64,000 nucleotides of DNA from Collimonas sp. OK307 (GTDB lineage: Bacteria > Pseudomonadota > Gammaproteobacteria > Burkholderiales > Burkholderiaceae_D), in contig NZ_FOQI01000007.1 of NCBI RefSeq assembly GCF_900113705.1, forward strand, positions 1 through 64,000. Reading direction: 5' to 3'. This document shows, one piece after another, positions 58,983 through 64,000 of the stretch (position 1 is its first letter; each line of letters starts with the position of its first letter). The position numbers and the translations under genes were made by a program. The notes under the pieces were generated by a model. That model made no database searches, had not been told where the DNA came from, and was given only the letters and a program-made list of their open reading frames with translations.

Positions 58983-59927
58983 ATGGAACTTTTCCGTATC
59001 AAAAAAGATATTCCGTTCATGCGCCATGCATTGATATTCAATGCGATCTCGGCGCTGACGTTTGTATTCGCCGTATTCTTCCTGTTCTCGAAAGGCCTGC
59101 ATCTGTCGATCGAGTTTACCGGCGGTACGGTAATCGAAGTCGCCTACAGCAAACCGGCCAATATCGAGGGCATACGCAAGACGGTTGAGGGCATTGGTTA
59201 TACCGATAACCAGGTCACCAATTTCGGCACCGCGCAAGATGTGATGATTCGCCTGCCTGCAAAAAAGGGTGAAAATTCCAATGAGCAAAGCGCTACCGTA
59301 CTGAAAGCCTTGCAGCAGCGGGACCCCGATGTCCAGTTGAAACGCACCGAGTTCGTCGGACCGCAGGTGGGTGACGAACTGGCGCATGACGGCTTGATGG
59401 CGCTGCTGTTCGTGGTGATCGGCATCATGATTTACCTGGCCATCCGCTTCGAATGGAAATACGCGGTAGCCGCGATTATCGCCAACTTGCATGACGTGGT
59501 GATCATCCTGGGCTTCTTCGCATTCTTCCAATGGGAATTCTCGTTGACTGTATTGGCGGCGATCCTGGCGGTATTGGGTTATTCGGTGAATGAATCGGTG
59601 GTTGTGTTCGACCGGGTACGCGAAACTTTCCGTGATCGCCGCTTCGGCAAACTGGCGGTTTCGGATGTGATGAACCATGCAATCACCAGCACGATTTCCC
59701 GTACCATCATCACGCACGGCAGTACTGAAATCATGGTGTTGTCGATGTTCGTGTTCGGCGGCCCTGCATTGCATTATTTCGCACTGGCGCTGACTATCGG
59801 TATTCTGTTCGGTATCTACTCTTCGGTGTTCGTGGCAGCGGCTGTGGCAATGTGGCTTGGCGTCAAACGTGAAGACATGATCAAGCCGATCAAGGAAAAA
59901 GACGAGACTGACGGCGCTGTAGTGTAA
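58983..59927 (+). CDS. secF: Protein translocase subunit SecF
   Basis: A 314-residue partner of SecD with six membrane helices. The N-terminal helix (LIFNAISALTFVFAVFFLF) is followed by the periplasmic part with SIEFTGGTVIEV. The core motif GYSVNESVVVFDRVRE carries the Asp that is part of the proton path. ATG 58983 has AAAGGAATG just upstream; a GTG at 58980 is possible. A terminator follows. Confidence 0.96.
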   Translation: MELFRIKKDIPFMRHALIFNAISALTFVFAVFFLFSKGLHLSIEFTGGTVIEVAYSKPANIEGIRKTVEGIGYTDNQVTNFGTAQDVMIRLPAKKGENSNEQSATVLKALQQRDPDVQLKRTEFVGPQVGDELAHDGLMALLFVVIGIMIYLAIRFEWKYAVAAIIANLHDVVIILGFFAFFQWEFSLTVLAAILAVLGYSVNESVVVFDRVRETFRDRRFGKLAVSDVMNHAITSTISRTIITHGSTEIMVLSMFVFGGPALHYFALALTIGILFGIYSSVFVAAAVAMWLGVKREDMIKPIKEKDETDGAVV

Positions 59928-59941
59928 GGCGTTGCAGTTAT

Positions 59942-59973
59942 AAAAAAAACCAGCCTTCGGGCTGGTTTTTTTT
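59942..59973. terminator. secF/purB bidirectional terminator
   Basis: AAAAAAAACCAGCC, a TTCG loop, then GGCTGGTTTTTTTT form a perfect intrinsic terminator with a UUCG tetraloop between convergent genes. Confidence 0.95.
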
Positions 59974-60005
59974 GGTCCGACGAAATGAACGCCGGATGCG
60001 GTACT

Positions 60006-61535
<1,530 letters not shown>

Positions 61536-61546
61536 CTAAACCGAAT

Positions 61547-61569
61547 TTTACCATTGGCACCGTGGTAAA
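61547..61569. promoter_or_regulatory. Inverted repeat upstream of the GST gene
   Basis: TTTACCA (61547-61553) and TGGTAAA (61563-61569) are exact complements with a 9-bp spacer in the divergent purB/GST region. It could be an operator, and the factor is unknown. Confidence 0.35.
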
Positions 61570-61624
61570 TATGCCGCTTTGCACACGGGCAGGGTCGGTG
61601 ATGAACAAAGTGGCAGGGGGCGAA

Positions 61625-61633
61625 TGCTATAAT
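61625..61633 (+). promoter_or_regulatory. Extended -10 promoter element of the GST gene
   Basis: TGCTATAAT is a full extended -10 box 29 bp before the ATG at 61663. No clear -35 is present, which is common for extended -10 promoters. Confidence 0.6.
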
Positions 61634-61662
61634 CAGCCAACATTTTTTACAATAAGTGACAT

Positions 61663-62271
61663 ATGAAGCTGATCGGTTCCTTAGGTAGTCCTTTTGTTCG
61701 CAAAGTTCGTGTTGTCATGGCGGAAAAGAAGCTTGATTACGACTTTGTGCTGGACGATGTCTGGGCTGCCGACACCAAGATCCAGGCTTCCAATCCGTTG
61801 GGCAAGGTACCTTGCCTGGTGATGGAAGATGGCGGCGCCATGTTCGATTCGCACGTGATCGTCGAATATCTTGACACCCTGACACCGGTTGGCAAGTTGA
61901 TCCCGATCAACAGCCGCGAGCGTTCCGAAGTGAAATGCTGGGAAGCGCTGGCCGATGGCGTGCTGGATGCCGGTGTATTGATCCGCCTGGAAAACAACCT
62001 GCGGCCTGAAGAGCTGCGCAGCCAAGCCTGGATCGATCGTCAACAACGCAAGATCGACGCCGGCCTGAAAGCGATGGCGGCGGGTCTGGCGGAAAAGCCA
62101 TTCTGCTCCGGCACCCATTATTCGCTGGCTGATGTTGCTGTTGGTTGCGCGCTGGGCTGGCTCAGCTTCCGTTTTCCGGACATTACCTGGCGCGAAGATT
62201 ATCCGACGCTGGCCAAGCTGTTTGATAAATTATCTGAACGTCAGTCGTTCAAGGATACCGTTCCGCAATAA
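61663..62271 (+). CDS. Glutathione S-transferase family protein (YibF-like)
   Basis: A 202-residue GST with a thioredoxin-like N-terminal half (GSLGSPFVRKVRVVMAEKKLDYDFV; Ser9 at the likely glutathione-contact site; NPLGKVPCLV with the cis-Pro) and an all-helical C-terminal half (SLADVAVGCALGWLSFRFPDITW). It resembles E. coli YibF. The substrate is unknown. It is a single-gene unit with an extended -10 promoter upstream. Confidence 0.88.
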   Translation: MKLIGSLGSPFVRKVRVVMAEKKLDYDFVLDDVWAADTKIQASNPLGKVPCLVMEDGGAMFDSHVIVEYLDTLTPVGKLIPINSRERSEVKCWEALADGVLDAGVLIRLENNLRPEELRSQAWIDRQQRKIDAGLKAMAAGLAEKPFCSGTHYSLADVAVGCALGWLSFRFPDITWREDYPTLAKLFDKLSERQSFKDTVPQ

Positions 62272-62313
62272 TTTGTACGCTGCAAATTAGCCAATGCATT
62301 AAAATCATCAACC

Positions 62314-62412
62314 ATGACTACGCAGAATTCTCATTCCACTTGCCAGCTTGCCCGTTGCGGTGCAGTGGCATTGTGCCGCGTAGTTAAAGCAGAAAAACAG
62401 CAGCTCATCTGA
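62314..62412 (+). CDS. Candidate 32-residue leader peptide upstream of the dapA-like gene
   Basis: The ORF starts at ATG 62314 and ends with TGA 62410-62412. The product has three cysteines (C10, C15, C21), with ALCRVVKAEKQQLI at the end. There is no Shine-Dalgarno sequence. A TAAAAT hexamer at 62300-62305 lies eight bases before the ATG, which would fit a leaderless message. Its stop codon sits in the 5' arm of a stem that competes with a second stem (62422-62451). The setting resembles a ribosome-controlled attenuator. Translation is not proven. Confidence 0.4.
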   Translation: MTTQNSHSTCQLARCGAVALCRVVKAEKQQLI

Positions 62413-62451
62413 CCGGAGCTCGCTGTTCCGTCAGATGGGCGACGGAACAGC
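62406..62451 (+). promoter_or_regulatory. Mutually exclusive stems in the dapA-like leader
   Basis: Stem A: CATCTGAC (62406-62413) with GTCAGATG (62430-62437). Stem B: GCTGTTCCGTC (62422-62432) with GACGGAACAGC (62441-62451). They share bases 62430-62432 and cannot form together. Stem B has no T-run, so if it acts, it may act on Rho, RNase or translation instead of as an intrinsic terminator. Confidence 0.5.
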
Positions 62452-62552
62452 AGGCTTTCGGATAAATCTCTCCCTCCCGCACGCAAACTCCTTCGCACTT
62501 CTGAACGGACCCATGACGGTCAACTCAGTTAATTTTTTTCAGGAGTGTTGTG

Positions 62553-63431
62553 ATGTCAATCTTTACTGGTATCTGGGTGGCGCTGGTCACCCCTTTTTCC
62601 GATGGCCAAGTCGATCATCCGGCTTTGCGCAAGCTGGTGCGGCACTATGCCGAAGCTGGCGTGAGTGGACTGGTGGCGCTCGGCACCACCGGCGAAGCCG
62701 CCGCGCTGGACCAGCTTGAGCAACAGGCGGTGGTGCACACCGTATTGGATGCCGCGGCCGGCTTGCCGGTCATTGTCGGTTTGGGCGACAATCATAGTGG
62801 GCAGTTGCACCAAAACCTGCGGCAGTTTAGCGAGCGGGACAGGGACATCGCCGGCTTTTTGATTCCCGCACCTTGTTATGTGCGGCCGTCACAGCAAGGC
62901 ATTATCGATCACTTCACCCGCCTGGCCGACGCCAGCCCGGTGCCGCTGGTGCTGTATGACATTCCCTACCGCACCGGCGTGCAGATCGAACTGCAGACTC
63001 TGTTGACACTCGCCGCGCATCCGCAGATACAGGCGGTCAAAGATTGCAGCGGATCGATAGCCACCACCCAGGCACTGATCGCGGACGGTCGCCTGCAAGT
63101 GCTGGCGGGAGAAGACATCAACATCTTCAACAGCCTGTGCATGGGCGGCAGCGGCGCCATTTCGGCATCGGTGAATGTCTGCCCGCAACGGTTCGTGGCG
63201 CTGTACCGTGCGGTAGTCGAGCAGCGTTTGCACGACGCCCGCGCCATTTTCCATGAACTGGCGCCGTTGATTCGGATGATGTTTGCAGAGCCAAGTCCGG
63301 GGCCGGTGAAGGCATTGCTGGCGCAGCAGGGATGGATCCGCGACGAGCTGCGCGCGCCGATGACGGCAGCCAGCCCGCCGTTGCAGGCGCAGCTACGCCA
63401 GCTGCATCTGGCTCAGAGCGAATCCTGCTGA
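62553..63431 (+). CDS. dapA: DapA-family lyase (4-hydroxy-tetrahydrodipicolinate synthase)
   Basis: A 292-residue class I aldolase that condenses pyruvate with aspartate semialdehyde on the way to lysine and diaminopimelate. Family residues are seen: T45-T46 (ALGTTGEAAAL), Y109, Y135 and R140 (LYDIPYRTG), and the Schiff-base lysine K163 (QAVKDCSGS). Other DapA-fold lyases look similar, so the reaction is likely but not certain. CAGGAG precedes ATG 62553. Its last 19 bp overlap the convergent AraC-family gene. Confidence 0.85.
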   Translation: MSIFTGIWVALVTPFSDGQVDHPALRKLVRHYAEAGVSGLVALGTTGEAAALDQLEQQAVVHTVLDAAAGLPVIVGLGDNHSGQLHQNLRQFSERDRDIAGFLIPAPCYVRPSQQGIIDHFTRLADASPVPLVLYDIPYRTGVQIELQTLLTLAAHPQIQAVKDCSGSIATTQALIADGRLQVLAGEDINIFNSLCMGGSGAISASVNVCPQRFVALYRAVVEQRLHDARAIFHELAPLIRMMFAEPSPGPVKALLAQQGWIRDELRAPMTAASPPLQAQLRQLHLAQSESC

Positions 63432-64000
63432 GACTGCTGATTGGTCGCCAGGCTATTTTTTTTCGGAGCGAAGAAAGTCGACGGCGACTGGCCGAAGGTT
63501 TTCCGGAACATGGCGGAGAAGGCCGACTGGCTGGCGTAACCCAGTTCGGCCGCCACCAGCGACAGCGGCATGCCACGCGCGATCATCGGCGCCGCGTGCG
63601 CCAACCTGATCTGCTGCCGCCATTGACCGAAAGTCATGCCCAGGTCGCGCTCGAACAGGCGCGCCAGAGTTCTCTCCGAAGCACCAACCTGCTCTGACCA
63701 GTCAGCCAGCGTCTTGCTTGAATCGGGTGTTTCCATCAGTGCCTGGCAGATCGCCTGCAGGCGTTTTTCAGTCGGCAGGGAGATGCGTATGCCGGGTGTT
63801 CTTGCCGCGGCCAGTTCGTCCAGTATCAATTGGCTGAGCAGCGACTCGCGCAGGCTGTCGTCTTCGGCTTGCGACAGCGCCACAATCAGTTCACGCAACA
63901 AGCCCGACACTTCCAGCACAATGCAGTCCTGGCCGTGAAACGGCGCCGCATCGGGATGGACATACAAGGCTCGCAACTGCGATTTTTCGATGGTCGCCAT
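63413..64000 (-). CDS. AraC-family regulator, C-terminal part (cut by window end)
   Basis: 195 residues are visible. The C-terminal helix-turn-helix pair is complete: KTLADWSEQVGASERTLARLFERDLGMTFGQWRQQIRL and PLSLVAAELGYASQSAFSAMFRKTFGQSPSTFF. The part before it looks like the end of a cupin-type sensor domain, so the true start probably lies beyond 64000 (members are usually 250-300 residues). The visible ATG at 64000 is only the first available one. Its 3' end overlaps dapA. Confidence 0.88.
   Translation of the reverse strand: MATIEKSQLRALYVHPDAAPFHGQDCIVLEVSGLLRELIVALSQAEDDSLRESLLSQLILDELAAARTPGIRISLPTEKRLQAICQALMETPDSSKTLADWSEQVGASERTLARLFERDLGMTFGQWRQQIRLAHAAPMIARGMPLSLVAAELGYASQSAFSAMFRKTFGQSPSTFFAPKKNSLATNQQSQQDSL

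Noticed and set aside
58743-59774. 343-codon minus-strand frame across secF
   Set aside because: Shadow of secF, with no motif.
62435-62719. 94-codon plus-strand frame before and into the dapA-like gene
   Set aside because: It overlaps dapA in another frame, lacks a ribosome-binding site and has no family resemblance.

Overview
The window is a contiguous stretch of chromosome from a betaproteobacterium. Protein sequences and gene order (rrn operon end, uvrD to polA block, pilTU/yggS/proC, ubiA-oxyR-recG, queA-tgt-yajC-secDF) point to Burkholderiales, most likely Oxalobacteraceae (Collimonas/Herbaspirillum-like). That placement is inferred from recognition and was not computed. Almost everything is core housekeeping. 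I see no prophage, insertion-sequence transposase, CRISPR array, toxin-antitoxin pair, secretion island or tRNA gene.

Layout: 1-335 is the tail of an rRNA operon (23S 3' edge, 5S, terminator). 461-2748 holds ruvA, ruvB and a YaiI-family gene. 2889-7198 holds a 2-keto-4-pentenoate hydratase-like gene, a DUF2147 secreted protein and valS. 7455-12473 is a TPP-riboswitch-controlled thiamine locus, thiC-thiS-thiG-thiD-thiE, without thiO and interrupted by palindromic elements. 12523-14373 has dps and an MFS exporter. 14573-22889 runs uvrD, a BPSS1780-type membrane protein, thrB, a DUF2782 protein, a LOG-family protein and polA. 22954-27938 has a Tat-type dienelactone hydrolase, a ZIP metal transporter, a sulfurtransferase, a DMT transporter and an orphan Rieske oxygenase. 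28173-32800 is the isoprenoid block xseB-ispA-dxs, followed by folE2 and a cobalamin adenosyltransferase. 32910-39286 is a 2-hydroxyacid oxidation block: a D-lactate/glycolate-type flavoprotein, a LysR regulator and glcDEF. 39387-44731 is the glycerol regulon glpR-glpD-glpK-glpF with a clear GlpR-type operator. 44771-49573 has gpx, pilU, pilT, yggS, proC and a DUF883 protein. 49652-53816 is ubiA-oxyR-recG. 54013-59927 is queA-tgt-yajC-secD-secF. 60006-64000 has purB, a YibF-like GST, a dapA-like lyase with an attenuator-like leader, and the C-terminal part of an AraC-family regulator cut by the window end.

Functional logic: ThiC makes HMP-P, ThiD phosphorylates it, ThiS and ThiG build the thiazole and ThiE joins the halves, with TPP closing the loop through the leader RNA. 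GlcDEF and the separate flavoprotein pass electrons from 2-hydroxyacids to the respiratory chain. The glp genes import, phosphorylate and oxidise glycerol.

The more unusual signals are non-coding. They are an SD-sequestering hairpin in the thiC leader, two palindromic elements embedded in the thi operon, and a REP-like family sitting a few bases behind stop codons. Others are a RAYT-type REP pair and two perfect palindromes upstream of glpD, abutting divergent start codons of polA and the LOG gene, and a 32-codon cysteine-containing leader ORF with mutually exclusive hairpins upstream of the dapA-like gene. No clearly new multi-gene system is visible.
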